From positions 1 to 64,000 of the forward strand of contig NZ_JACYXF010000026.1 of the NCBI RefSeq assembly GCF_015352985.1: DNA of 64,000 nt, given 5' to 3'. Source of the stretch: Noviherbaspirillum malthae. Lineage in GTDB: Bacteria; Pseudomonadota; Gammaproteobacteria; Burkholderiales; Burkholderiaceae_D. The position numbers and the translations under genes are program-made. Positions 38,854 to 48,805 of this stretch are shown here, piece by piece (position 1 is the first letter of the stretch; the number at the start of each line of letters is the position of its first letter). Under the pieces are notes generated by a model. It was not told where the DNA came from. It ran no database searches and saw only the letters and a program-made list of their open reading frames with translations.

Positions 38854-39063
38854 ATGCAAACCATCCTCAATACCGCAGCAACGATTGAAAACCTTGTTGA
38901 CGTTACACTTGGCGCAGATGCGCCGGCCCGCGAGAAGTACCTGCTGCGTGAGTCCCTGCACAACCTCGTGCGCATGGCTCGCATTGAATACAAGATGGAA
39001 ATGCAGGCGAGCGTAGACAAGGTTCTTCACATGCTGCCTGACCACGCGACGCTGGTCGTTTGA
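38854..39063 (+). CDS. Small helical protein, unknown
   Basis: A protein of 69 residues, predicted helical (AREKYLLRESLHNLVRMARI, then EYKMEMQASVDKVLHML). No family recognised and no strong ribosome binding site. Third-codon-position GC use fits a real gene. No evident partners. Confidence 0.45.
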   Translation: MQTILNTAATIENLVDVTLGADAPAREKYLLRESLHNLVRMARIEYKMEMQASVDKVLHMLPDHATLVV

Positions 39064-39499
39064 GTTTCGTGCCGCGAAGGAGCTGCGCAGCGTGCTCCTC
39101 TTCGCAATACGGCCGCGAACACAAACGCTGCAGTTTCCTGCTCCCCCTCTCCCGACTTTCCCCTTCAAGCTTTCCTCCCCCGGCTTTTGCTCTCTGTCTC
39201 CTCCGCTTTTCTTTCTCGCCTCTTCCCCGCTTCTCATTTTTCCGGTCTTCAACACCATCCCTGTTCGATCAATCTTATGTAGCAGCGCAACAAAGTTGAC
39301 TTTACGCAATGGGCGATGAGCAGCCTGCCTTTATCGTCTTCACACGCTACATCAATATTAATTTGCTGCAACAAAAAACTTGTAAAAAACAAAAAGTTTG
39401 CGCTGCCTCATGCAACAACATGTAACGCTGCATAGTCGAATACCGAAGCTTGATGCCCTTGCCAGCATCAACATCCAACAATCCCAGGGAGCATCCACT
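39064..39499. other. Leader region of glgA with a polypyrimidine tract
   Basis: No gene. From about 39137 to 39245 the plus strand is almost purely C and T, an unusual tract for this genome. The rest is AT-rich up to the glgA start and probably carries its promoter. Confidence 0.5.
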
Positions 39500-41068
39500 T
39501 TGACCGCCCGCGTCCTACTCGTCACTTCGGAAGCCGTACCTCTTGTCAAGACCGGCGGACTTGCCGACGTCATCACTGCATTGGCGCAAGCACTCCGCCA
39601 GCAAGGCGTTGATGCCACTGTCATGATGCCGGGCTATCCGGCCGCAATCGAAAATGCCTGCAATTTGAAGCAGGCAGGCAATCTGCCTGAATTGCCTGGC
39701 GGGCCGGGCACCATCCTCCACGGCGTCATGCCGGGCAGCGACGTGCCCGTGGTGCTGCTCAAGACTGAACGCTTCGACCAGCGCACGGCCAATCCCTACG
39801 TTGACGAGAACGGTGCCGAGTTCGACGACAATGCCTTGTGCTTCGGATCGCTGGCTCACGCGGCCGTCAGCATCTGCGCTGGCGAAACCGATTTGCCGGT
39901 GCCGCATGTGGTGCATGCGAATGATTGGCATGCAGGCCTGGTCCCGGCTTTGCTGCGCATGAAGGGCATTACCGGCGTGGGCACGCTGCTGACTATCCAC
40001 AATCTTGCCTTCCAGGGCAATTTCGCCATGAGTGCGGCCGCTGATCTGGCCATTCCAGATTCCATGCTGACGCCCGACCAGTTTGAATTCTGGGGCAAGA
40101 TGAGTTTCCTGAAGGCCGGCATTCTTTATGCCGACCGTATTTCCACGGTCAGCCGCTCTTATGCGAACGAGATTCTGACCCCGCGCTTCGGCCATGGCTT
40201 CGACGGCCTTCTTGGTGCCCGCAGGGAAGCACTGGTCGCCATACCGAACGGCGTCGATACCGGCGCTTGGGATCCGGCAAGCGATCGGCTGACCGTTCGC
40301 CACTTCTCGCTGAACGACATGCGCGGCAAGAGCGGCTGCAAGCGCGACCTGCAGCAGCTGTTCGGTCTGCCTGTCGATCCGTTTGCGCCGGTGCTTGCCA
40401 TCGGCAGCCGCATTACCCATCAGAAGATGGCCGACGTCGCCATCGATGCCTTGCCCGGCGTCCTCGAACGCTTCCCGCGCGCGCAGCTGATCGTGCTCGG
40501 CCGCGGCGACCATGCTTATGAGCAGGCTTTCCTCGGCATGGCAGAACGTTTCCCGGGACGTGTCGCGATCCATATCGGCTATGACGAACGCCGCGCCCAT
40601 GCGCTGCATGCAGGCGCCGACATGCTGCTGCACGGCACGCGCTTCGAACCCTTCGGCCTGACGCCGCTGTACTCCATGCGTTACGGCACGATACCGATTG
40701 CTTCGCGCGTCGGCGGCATGATCGATTCCATCGTCGATGCGGGCCTGCAGGGCACCATTCCCGACGATGCCAGCGGCATCCTGTTCGACGGCGAACAGGC
40801 CCAGGACATGGTGGCTGCGATCAGCCGCGCTTTCGAGCTGTATGCCCGCCCGAATGAGTGGCACCTCATGCAGCGCAATGCGATGTCCGCCGATTTCTCC
40901 TGGTCCGGACCGGCCGAGCAGTACATCGGCGTTTATCGCGAGATCGCTCCTGTCGAGGCGCAGGCTCTGTTCGATGAACGCAGCGCCGCCGTCAATGACA
41001 GCGTCAACCTTCCGGCCGACGAGGAGGCTGCCGAAGCAGCGGCCATGCCTGAATACATGACGGCATAA
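39500..41068 (+). CDS. glgA: Glycogen synthase
   Basis: A protein of 522 residues. It transfers glucose from ADP-glucose to the growing alpha-1,4-glucan. The N-terminus TARVLLVTSEAVPLVKTGGL is the family signature with the ADP-glucose-binding Lys-Thr-Gly-Gly, and the C-terminal GT5 motif is TRFEPFGLTPLYSMRYG. The start is TTG 39500, chosen because AGGGAG lies 8 bases before it and the protein then starts as in other GlgA; ATG 39410 would add 30 residues. A short acidic tail (ADEEAAEAAAM) is unusual. glgB follows 3 bases later in the same operon. Confidence 0.93.
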   Translation: MTARVLLVTSEAVPLVKTGGLADVITALAQALRQQGVDATVMMPGYPAAIENACNLKQAGNLPELPGGPGTILHGVMPGSDVPVVLLKTERFDQRTANPYVDENGAEFDDNALCFGSLAHAAVSICAGETDLPVPHVVHANDWHAGLVPALLRMKGITGVGTLLTIHNLAFQGNFAMSAAADLAIPDSMLTPDQFEFWGKMSFLKAGILYADRISTVSRSYANEILTPRFGHGFDGLLGARREALVAIPNGVDTGAWDPASDRLTVRHFSLNDMRGKSGCKRDLQQLFGLPVDPFAPVLAIGSRITHQKMADVAIDALPGVLERFPRAQLIVLGRGDHAYEQAFLGMAERFPGRVAIHIGYDERRAHALHAGADMLLHGTRFEPFGLTPLYSMRYGTIPIASRVGGMIDSIVDAGLQGTIPDDASGILFDGEQAQDMVAAISRAFELYARPNEWHLMQRNAMSADFSWSGPAEQYIGVYREIAPVEAQALFDERSAAVNDSVNLPADEEAAEAAAMPEYMTA

Positions 41069-41071
41069 CGC

Positions 41072-43462
41072 ATGGCGCAGGGAGCAAGCCGACAACGTCA
41101 TCTGCCGGACGTCAAGACAACAACAGGCAACAACGCCGATTCCGATCAACCCAGTGAAATCCTTGCCATCCGGCAGCTTGCCGGATGGATTGATCCGCTC
41201 ACGTTCGACAGACATGCCATCGATGCCGCCGAAACCGGCAGGCTGCGCGATCCTTTTTCGTTCTACGGGCCGCGTTCAATCGCGCAGGACGGCATGTACG
41301 TCATCAGGACCTTTCAGCCAGGCGCGCTCAGGGTGGAGGTGCTCGCCGGCACGACGGGCGACGAAGAGGACTGCGTGCTGGCCACGCTGACGCCGGTGAG
41401 CAGCGGCGGGCTGTTTTCCGGTATCGTCGATTTGAGCGGCGAGCCTGGGCACACGCCGCAATGCTATCGATTGCGTATCACCTGGCCCGACGGATTTGGA
41501 GGAACACTGCGCCAGATCCTGGAAGATCCGTATGCATTCGACCTGCTGCTTGGCGATGCGGAGCTCCAGCTGATCGCGCAGGGCCTGCAATGGCAGGCTC
41601 CTGACTGCCTGGGGGCACTGCCGATGACGGTAGCCGGCATTGAGGGAACGCGCTTTACGGTATGGGCGCCGAATGCGATGCGGGTGTCGGTCGTGGGCGA
41701 TTTCAATCAATGGGACGGCCGCCGGCATCCGATGCGGCTGCGCCATGAGGCCGGAGTCTGGGAACTCTTCATCCCGAGGCTCAGCGCCGGCGAACGCTAC
41801 CGCTACGAAATACGTGCCGCCGACGGCACGCTGCTGCCGCAGAAGGCCGATCCGGCAGCCAGAGCCACCAGCTTGCCGCCGGACTCGGCATCGGTGATTG
41901 CCGCGCCGATCGATCGTCGCTGGAGCGACCATGACTGGATGCGCGAACGCGCCATCCGCCAGCATGCCGCTGCGCCGATCTCGATCTATGAAGTGCATGC
42001 CGCATCATGGCGCAGACCCGGCGGCAAAGTGAATGCCAGTGCGGACGACATTGTCGATTGGAATGAACTCGGCGACCGCCTGATACCCTATGTACGGCAA
42101 TGCGGATTCACCCACATCGAACTGCTGCCGATCATGGAGCATCCCTTCGGCGGTTCATGGGGTTATCAGCCGCTGTCGCAGTTCGCGCCGAGCGCTCGCT
42201 TCGGATCGCCTCAGGCATTCGCGGCGTTCGTTGACCGCTGCCACCAAGCCGGACTGGGCGTGATTCTCGACTGGGTGCCGGCGCATTTCCCAAGCGATGC
42301 GCATGGCCTCGCACGCTTCGACGGCAGCGCCCTGTACGAGCATGCCGATGCGCGCGAAGGCTACCATCAGGACTGGAACACGCTGATCTACAACCTCGGC
42401 CGCAATGAAGTCGCCGGCATGCTGATCGCCAGTGCGCTCGAATGGCTGGAACGCTATCACGTCGACGGCTTGCGGGTCGATGCGGTATCGTCGATGCTCT
42501 ACCGCGATTACAGCCGCAAGCAGGGCGAATGGATTCCCAACCGCTACGGCGGCCGCGAAAACCTGGAAGCCATCGATTTCCTGCGTCTGCTGAACCATGT
42601 GGTGCGGGAGCGCTGTCCCGGCGTAATGGTGATTGCGGAAGAGTCCACCGCGTGGCCCGGCGTCAGCATGCCCGAGGACGAAGGCGGGCTTGGATTCTCG
42701 TACAAGTGGAACATGGGCTGGATGCATGACAGCCTGCAATACATGCAGCGCGAACCGGTGCATCGGCGCTACCATCACGACGATCTCACGTTCGGCCTGT
42801 GCTATGCGTTCAGCGAGCGTTTTGTGCTGGCGATTTCCCATGATGAAGTCGTGCATGGCAAGGGTTCGCTGCTTGGCAAGATGCCCGGCGACGACTGGCA
42901 GCAGCGCGCCAACCTCCGCGCCTTTCTCGGCTTCATGTGGACCCATCCCGGCAAGAAGCTGCTGTTCATGGGCAGCGAGTTCGGCCAGAAGAGCGAATGG
43001 AATCACGACAGCGAGTTGCAATGGGAGTTGCTGATCGATCCCGGGCACAGCGGTATTCGCGATCTGGTTGGCGATCTCAATCGCCTCTACCGCAGCGAAG
43101 CGGCGCTGTATGACAGCGATGCGCATGCGGAGGGCTTTCAATGGTTGATCGGAGATGATGCGGGCAATAGCGTTTTCGCTTATCTGCGACGCAGCGTCGC
43201 AAGTGATGCGCCTCCGGTGCTGGTAGTGTGCAATTTCACGCCGGTACCGCGCGAAGCGTACCGTATCGGCATACCGGCCGCGAAGAAGGGGGCGCGCTGG
43301 CGTGAAGTTCTCAATACCGATGCGCACTGCTATGGCGGCAGCAACACAGGCAATCTCGGCGCTGTCATCGCGCAGGATGAACCCAGTCATGGACAGCCGG
43401 CTTCACTGCTGCTGACGCTGCCGCCGCTAGCGACCATCGTCCTGCAGTGCGAGGGGTCGTGA
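41072..43462 (+). CDS. glgB: 1,4-alpha-glucan branching enzyme
   Basis: A protein of 796 residues that introduces alpha-1,6 branches in glycogen. An N-terminal region (1-100) and a carbohydrate-binding module (TRFTVWAPNAMRVSVVGDFN) precede the GH13 barrel. The barrel has HPFGGSWGYQPLSQFAP, the nucleophile Asp in DGLRVDAVSSMLYRDYSRK, the acid Glu in VIAEESTAWP, and SHDEVVHGKGSLLGKMPGD. The C-terminal beta domain is complete. It follows glgA with a 3-base gap, so the two are coupled. It also would branch the glucan made by GlgE at the end of the window. Confidence 0.95.
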   Translation: MAQGASRQRHLPDVKTTTGNNADSDQPSEILAIRQLAGWIDPLTFDRHAIDAAETGRLRDPFSFYGPRSIAQDGMYVIRTFQPGALRVEVLAGTTGDEEDCVLATLTPVSSGGLFSGIVDLSGEPGHTPQCYRLRITWPDGFGGTLRQILEDPYAFDLLLGDAELQLIAQGLQWQAPDCLGALPMTVAGIEGTRFTVWAPNAMRVSVVGDFNQWDGRRHPMRLRHEAGVWELFIPRLSAGERYRYEIRAADGTLLPQKADPAARATSLPPDSASVIAAPIDRRWSDHDWMRERAIRQHAAAPISIYEVHAASWRRPGGKVNASADDIVDWNELGDRLIPYVRQCGFTHIELLPIMEHPFGGSWGYQPLSQFAPSARFGSPQAFAAFVDRCHQAGLGVILDWVPAHFPSDAHGLARFDGSALYEHADAREGYHQDWNTLIYNLGRNEVAGMLIASALEWLERYHVDGLRVDAVSSMLYRDYSRKQGEWIPNRYGGRENLEAIDFLRLLNHVVRERCPGVMVIAEESTAWPGVSMPEDEGGLGFSYKWNMGWMHDSLQYMQREPVHRRYHHDDLTFGLCYAFSERFVLAISHDEVVHGKGSLLGKMPGDDWQQRANLRAFLGFMWTHPGKKLLFMGSEFGQKSEWNHDSELQWELLIDPGHSGIRDLVGDLNRLYRSEAALYDSDAHAEGFQWLIGDDAGNSVFAYLRRSVASDAPPVLVVCNFTPVPREAYRIGIPAAKKGARWREVLNTDAHCYGGSNTGNLGAVIAQDEPSHGQPASLLLTLPPLATIVLQCEGS

Positions 43463-43948
43463 CGTGTGCAGGCCAGGTCGAAACAAGACGGGAAAAGACT
43501 CGAAGCAATGAGAAACGACAAGAGAAAGGTCAGGGCTCCGTAGGATTGGCTTGCAGTCGTTCAACGAAAGGCATGATCCATCGAGTTTCGAACTCTTCAT
43601 GCAATTCCTGTGGTCGTTCGTTGCCCTTCGAGCGTAATTCGAGCCGGTTTTCCGAGCATCTCAGGCAAATGCGCGGTAGATTGGTGCAGCGCAAAGATGA
43701 TTCCCTTTTATTAACTGCTTCGGGGAACTACCGGCGCCGATTCGGGGTCTGGGTATAAATCTTGCGTTAATAAAAAGACGCGTCACCCGAACGTGAACGC
43801 GCCTGAATGGAATGAAAATGCAGCAGCTTGAGGTTGCCTTACCGCATCATAGCTTGAGATTGTTCAAGCCCTTCGATGGCAACACGTGTTCTCCTTAAGG
43901 CCTGCGCATTCATTGCGTATCCGGACAATTATTCAAGGCTAAATACAT
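43463..43948. other. Intergenic region upstream of the nucleotidyltransferase gene
   Basis: About 490 bases without a convincing gene. An imperfect hairpin (CGCGTCAC/GTGAACGCG) lies near 43780 after an A-rich run, and AT-rich sequence near 43700-43770 could hold a promoter. Confidence 0.45.
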
Positions 43949-45157
43949 ATGAAAGCAATGATTCTCGCTGCCGGCAAAGGCACTCGCGTACGTCCTCTCA
44001 CTTACGACCTGCCCAAGCCGATGATCCCTATCCTGGGCAAGCCGGTCATGGCCTACATTGTGGAGCACCTTGCGAAGTGCGGCGTCAAGGACATCATGGT
44101 CAACGTGAGTTACCTCCACGAAAAGATCGAGAGTTATTTCGGTGAAGGCAGCCGCTTTGGCGTGCGTATCGGCTATTCCTTTGAAGGTTATATGGACGAG
44201 AACGGCGAGGTCGTTCCCGAAGCGCTCGGCTCGGCCGGCGGCATGAAAAAAATACAGGAGTTCGGAAGATTTTTTGACGACACCACCATCGTTCTCTGCG
44301 GCGACGCGCTGATCGATCTCGATATCCAGGCTGCTGTCGCGGAACACAAGCGCAAGGGTGCAATGGCCAGCGTCATCACTCGCGAAGTTCCCTGGGACAA
44401 GGTTTCCGACTATGGCGTCGTCGTCAGCGACGAAGATGGCCGCATCATCAAGTTCCAGGAAAAGCCGAAGCGCGAAGATGCCCTGTCCAACCTGGCCAGC
44501 ACAGGCATCTATATTTTCGAACCGGAAGCCATCGATCTGATTCCTTCCGGCGAGGTGTTCGACATCGGTTCGCAGCTGTTCCCGCTGATGGCCGAAAAGG
44601 GCCTGCCTTTCTACGCCCAGAAGCAGGAGTTCGAGTGGCTGGACATCGGCAGCGTCACCGATTACTGGGGCGTGCTGCAGAGCCTGCTCACCGGTGATGT
44701 GCCGCAGCTGGAAGTGCCCGGTGCGCAGATCCGCGAAGGCGTCTGGGTCGGCCTCAATACCCGCATCGAATGGGAAGGCACCACCATTGAAGGCCCGGTC
44801 TATATCGGCGCCGGCTGCCATATCGAAGCCGGCAGCACCATCATCGGTCCGACATGGATCGGTCACGGCAGCCATGTCTGTGCCGGCGCAGAAGTCGTAC
44901 GCAGCATCCTGTTCGAATATACCCGCGTACTGCCGGGCACCGAACTGGAGGAAGTGATCGTCTGCGGCGACTACAGCGTCGATCGCAAGGGCAACATGGT
45001 GCGCCTGTCGGATAGCGAGGACGCCGGCCTCAACAATGCGCGCGACCGCAGGATGGCGCGCCGCACGAAGGACAGCGAAGAAGACCTGGAAGACATCAAT
45101 TCGCCGGTCGGCGTGCTCGCGACGGCCGAGAATGTTGCCATGTCATACGCACCGTAA
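43949..45157 (+). CDS. Sugar-phosphate nucleotidyltransferase with left-handed beta-helix
   Basis: A protein of 402 residues. The N-terminal domain has MILAAGKGTRVRPLTYDLPK, the nucleotide-sugar pyrophosphorylase signature, then GSAGGMKK and CGDALIDLD. The C-terminal part has hexapeptide repeats (IREGVWVGLNTRIE, VYIGAGCHIEAG). It most resembles mannose-1-phosphate guanylyltransferase/glucose-1-phosphate transferases and forms NDP-sugars. Beside glgA-glgB it might supply the glucan pathway, but it lacks a typical GlgC N-terminus, so the nucleotide and sugar are uncertain. The start region ATG 43949 is AT-rich with a weak ribosome binding site. Confidence 0.87.
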   Translation: MKAMILAAGKGTRVRPLTYDLPKPMIPILGKPVMAYIVEHLAKCGVKDIMVNVSYLHEKIESYFGEGSRFGVRIGYSFEGYMDENGEVVPEALGSAGGMKKIQEFGRFFDDTTIVLCGDALIDLDIQAAVAEHKRKGAMASVITREVPWDKVSDYGVVVSDEDGRIIKFQEKPKREDALSNLASTGIYIFEPEAIDLIPSGEVFDIGSQLFPLMAEKGLPFYAQKQEFEWLDIGSVTDYWGVLQSLLTGDVPQLEVPGAQIREGVWVGLNTRIEWEGTTIEGPVYIGAGCHIEAGSTIIGPTWIGHGSHVCAGAEVVRSILFEYTRVLPGTELEEVIVCGDYSVDRKGNMVRLSDSEDAGLNNARDRRMARRTKDSEEDLEDINSPVGVLATAENVAMSYAP

Positions 45158-45449
45158 ACTGTTGAAATGCAAGCGCGCAAGCCTCGGGCTTGCCGCGACC
45201 ATGCACGGCGCCGCCAGGCGCCGTGCGAACGAGTTCCGACGCTGTCATTCCACCGCCTTTGCTTTTCCTTGCACGGCATCTTCCAAGTGCACGCCTACTC
45301 CCTCTTCTCCGCGCCACGTGCAAGTCGAACCAGGTTCAAACATCGTTTGATTGCGGTTGCCCATTTCCCATTAAGTCAGCATGGAACGGCTTATGTGAAT
45401 TCCTCTGCCGCCGGCGGAAATAGGATGCGTCTGTCAGTGCGAAAGCGCT

Positions 45450-46412
45450 CTAACGATCGAAATGCGGCAGCACCTTTTCGGCGAACGTTTCGACAAAGGC
45501 TTGCTGGTCATGATGCACGTTGTGAAGGAAGAGCGCATCGAAACCAAGCTCGGCATCTCTCAGCAGCCATTCCAGATGCTGCTCCGCATTTGCGGATACG
45601 CGAACGCTGGCGGCAACATCCTTCGGCGTCAGGTGCTCGGTCGCACGGTCGAAGGCAGCCGGCGTATCAAGGTCGGCCAGCAATGCCTTGTCGAGCGCAG
45701 CCTGGCGCCATTGCGTCGCGGCGGCGTGCAGCGCTTCCTCCTCGCTGGCCGCATGGCTAAGCACGACCTGCAGGTAGACCGGCTTGCCGGCCCCGCCGCC
45801 GCGCCGGAATGCGTCCAGCACCTCCCTCATCTGCGCATGGTCCTGCGAGACGGTAATCATGCCGTCGGCCCAGCCGCCGGCCCATTCCGCCGTTTCCGGC
45901 GACAGGCAGGCCGCATGCACCGCCGGTGACCGCGCCGGCCGGGAATAGAGCCGGGCATTGCGTACCTGCACCGCTCCGGTGCGGCTGACGGTGTCTCCTG
46001 CCCATAATGCGCGCATGACGTCGACGCATTCCTTCAAGCGTTCGCGACGCCGGGACTTCGCTGGCCAGGGTTCGCCGGTAATGCTTTCATTGAGCGCCTC
46101 GCCGCTGCCTGCGGCCATCCAGAAGCGGCCGGGATACATTTCGGCCAGCGTGGCGGCGGCCTGCGCGATGACGGCGGGGTGATAGCGCTGGCCCGGCGCG
46201 CATACCGTGCCGAAAGATAGCGGCGTGGACTCCAATGCCGCTCCCAGCCATGACCAAGTGAAGCCGCTCTGCCCCTGCCGTTCGCTCCATGGATGGAAAT
46301 GATCCGAGCACATTGCCATTCGAAAGCCCGCCTGTGCGGCGAGCTTTGCGTTGCGCAGCAGCTGGGAAGGAAGGTATTGCTCGTGAGAGCAGTGATATCC
46401 GATGCAGGTCAA
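45450..46412 (-). CDS. LLM-class flavin-dependent oxidoreductase
   Basis: A protein of 320 residues of the luciferase-like TIM-barrel group. Segments include YHCSHEQYLPSQLLRNAK, MCSDHFHPWSERQGQSGF, FGTVCAPGQRYHPAVIAQAA and FWMAAGSGEALNE, typical of FMN/F420-dependent oxidoreductases; the substrate is unknown. The start is TTG 46412, chosen because AAAGGAG lies 8 bases upstream and the protein then begins like others of this group. The frame stays open upstream but that part is unlike the family. Confidence 0.85.
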   Translation of the reverse strand: MTCIGYHCSHEQYLPSQLLRNAKLAAQAGFRMAMCSDHFHPWSERQGQSGFTWSWLGAALESTPLSFGTVCAPGQRYHPAVIAQAAATLAEMYPGRFWMAAGSGEALNESITGEPWPAKSRRRERLKECVDVMRALWAGDTVSRTGAVQVRNARLYSRPARSPAVHAACLSPETAEWAGGWADGMITVSQDHAQMREVLDAFRRGGGAGKPVYLQVVLSHAASEEEALHAAATQWRQAALDKALLADLDTPAAFDRATEHLTPKDVAASVRVSANAEQHLEWLLRDAELGFDALFLHNVHHDQQAFVETFAEKVLPHFDR

Positions 46413-46825
46413 GTCGAATGCTCCTTTGCCAAGAGCTGAGGTAGACAACCAATGCAGGCATATGTGCCTTTCGCAGGCGTCGTCTTTTACACACTCGCAT
46501 TTGCGAAGTCTCCCGTGAATGGCCAATGGCACGAATCCAACAATGGATCGAAAAATTAAAGAAATAAAAATACAGTAATTGTTTGTAAAACAATATTCCT
46601 CGTTTAAGCTCGGTTCAAGATTGCTTGAAACCGGTGGCGGCTGTCAGGAAGGGCTTGCCCTATCGAAGAAAGCGAGTATCGCCAGCTTCGATATAAGGAA
46701 AGATGCGTATGGCAGACAACACTGGCGTTACTGCTGCATTAAACACTTCACCGCTTCGTTCGCTTTCCTAGTGCAAGCGATGGCTGTGGGATAAAGAAAT
46801 ATCACTACAAGGTGCTCGATGGAAG
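46413..46825. other. Divergent promoter region
   Basis: About 410 bases between the LLM oxidoreductase and sterol-desaturase genes. AT-rich near 46530-46620. No gene or operator recognised. Confidence 0.45.
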
Positions 46826-47900
46826 GTGCTCTTGCTCTGTTTCCTATGGACAGCCGCACTGCTGCTGGAACTGGCCTATCATCATGGCGGATTCGGCTTG
46901 CGTGAAGCCCTTGTGCAGAAATCGGTCGTGGTGTTCTACAACGTCAAGGCAGTCGTGCTGGCAGATTTGAATCCGTCCATGGCATCGATACTCATCGCGG
47001 CAGCAATCTGCCGAACCCTTTTCGGCATGACGATCGCGCTGCTCGATCTGGCGATGTACCGCAAGGTCACCGTCCGGCCTTTCGATTGGGAAGGGATGAT
47101 CAATACGGCCCATCGTCAACTGCGTTTTCCTGCTGACCGTCGTCTTTACGTTCACGAATCCGCTTGTCGAGTCATGGATCGACGGTTACTCGTCGCTGCT
47201 CGATCATGTGCCTACGCTGGTGCAGATGAACGGCGCAGTGGCATTGATACTCGCCTGCCTGCTCGGCGATTTCTGCTTCTACTGGTCGCACCGTTTCTGC
47301 CACAAGATCCGCTTCTTCTGGTATCTGGGACACATCAATCATCACCGCAACCGCGAACTCTGCCAGCTCACTCAGGCAGTCGATCCTCAATCGCTGATTC
47401 TCGATACCGCCGGCGGCAAGGTGTTCGTGCTGCTCTTCCTGCCGCTGGTGACCCAGCTGTTCTCACTGGACATCCGGGACAGCGGATGGGCGCTGATTGC
47501 CGTTATCGTCTTCGATACCTGGACCGATCCTTCGCACTCGGTGGTGCTCTACTACCTGGAAACGCGATTCGCATTTCTCCGGCATTTGACGCCCGCCGTT
47601 CACTACACGCATCATTCCAGGGAAGGGCGGCACAATATTTCCGACGGCTGCAACTTCGGCGCACGCACCACGCTCTGGGACCGCCTGTTCGGCACCGACA
47701 TCGAACCGCTGCAAATCCTGCCGCGTACCGGACTCTTCAGCGACACGGCGGACTACCGCCGCACGCCCTTGCGGTTTCTGTTCCGGCCATGGCTGCAGAT
47801 GCTGAGAGAGCTGGGTACCAACAGGCTGCGCTACTGGCGGGCCATCCTGTTCGGCCATGCGTCCTACAAGCCTCCGGTGCCATTGAAATCGGAACGCTGA
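46826..47900 (+). pseudogene. Frameshifted sterol desaturase/fatty-acid hydroxylase
   Basis: The first 90 codons (from GTG 46826) read LWTAALLLELAYHHGGFG and end near RPFDWEGMINTA in one frame. From about 47105 the continuation is in the next frame: IVNCVFLLTVVFTFTNPL, then DFCFYWSHRFCHK, LGHINHHRNREL and AVHYTHHSREGRHN, to the stop at 47900. These are the His boxes HxxxH and HxxHH of membrane di-iron hydroxylases. A 1-base shift near 47100-47110 therefore breaks the gene, unless it is a sequencing error. If functional it would hydroxylate or desaturate a membrane lipid. The downstream GH16 gene is intact. Confidence 0.75.
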
Positions 47901-47968
47901 ACCGGGCATTGCGCATCGCCTGCACTTGCACGGCAAACCAAAGGCTAATCAAAGGAGAAAACATCTTC

Positions 47969-48793
47969 ATGCAAAAAGTATTTCCTGCAAACCCTCTGGA
48001 AAAGCCGGGCTACCGGCTGGAGTTCCACGACGAGTTCGACGGCAACTCGATGGACGATGGCAAATGGATTGCATGCCATTTGCCGCAGTGGTCTTCCTCG
48101 CGCCAGTCAGCGGCAAGCGCACGTTTCGAGGACGGCCATCTTGTCTTGAGCATCGGGGCCGATCAGCAACCCTGGTGTCCGGAATATGACGGCGATATAC
48201 GCGTTTCCTCGCTCCAGACAGGCGTGTTTTCCGGGCCGCTCGGCAGTACCAGGGGACAGCACCGGTTCAACCGCGAGAGCGTCGTGCGCGAAGTGCAGGC
48301 CAACCGCGCCCTCTACACGCCGACCTACGGCTATTTCGAGACCCGGCTTAAGGGCGTCAGGGAAGCCGGCTACCATGTGGCCTTGTGGATGATCGGCTAT
48401 GAAGAGGTGTCGGAAAATTCCGCCGAGATCTGCATCTGCGAAATCTTCGGCAAGCACGTCACGGCCGGCACGTCGAAGGTCGGCGTCGGTGTGCACCCCT
48501 TCGGCGACGAGAGGATCACCGATGACTTCCGCGAAGTCGAACTGCCCATCGACATTTCCGAATTCCATGTCTATGCCGCCGAATGGACGCCGACCCATAT
48601 CGATTTCTTCGTCGACAACCAGCTGATCCGCACGGTGCATCAATCGCCAAGCTATCCGATGCAGTTCATGCTGGGCATCTATGAAAGGCCGAAGGAAACG
48701 CTTTCCCAGTCCGAAGGACGTTCATCGGTTTATCCGAAAGACTTCGTGGTGGATTATGTCCGTGCCTATCAGCCTGTCAACGGATACCGTTAG
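47969..48793 (+). CDS. GH16-family glucan hydrolase-like protein with altered active site
   Basis: A protein of 274 residues without signal peptide. The fold signatures of glycoside hydrolase family 16 are present: LEFHDEFDGNSMDDGKW (about 18-34), PTYGYFETRLKGVREAGYH, and VYAAEWTPTHIDFFVDN near the end. The active-site strand reads EICICE where family 16 has EIDIxE: both Glu are kept but the central Asp is Cys. The enzyme may be inactive, altered or a binding protein. AAAGGAG precedes ATG 47969. Neighbours are glycogen genes; a beta-glucan substrate is the family rule. Confidence 0.82.
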   Translation: MQKVFPANPLEKPGYRLEFHDEFDGNSMDDGKWIACHLPQWSSSRQSAASARFEDGHLVLSIGADQQPWCPEYDGDIRVSSLQTGVFSGPLGSTRGQHRFNRESVVREVQANRALYTPTYGYFETRLKGVREAGYHVALWMIGYEEVSENSAEICICEIFGKHVTAGTSKVGVGVHPFGDERITDDFREVELPIDISEFHVYAAEWTPTHIDFFVDNQLIRTVHQSPSYPMQFMLGIYERPKETLSQSEGRSSVYPKDFVVDYVRAYQPVNGYR

Positions 48794-48805
48794 GAGGGCT
48801 TAATC

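Noticed and set aside
43463..43758. Open frame after glgB
   Set aside because: No ribosome site, poor codon pattern and no recognisable product.
46826..48793. 655-codon frame joining the desaturase start to the GH16 protein
   Set aside because: The middle part has no homology-like sequence; the real frames change near 47105, and the GH16 gene has its own start and ribosome site.
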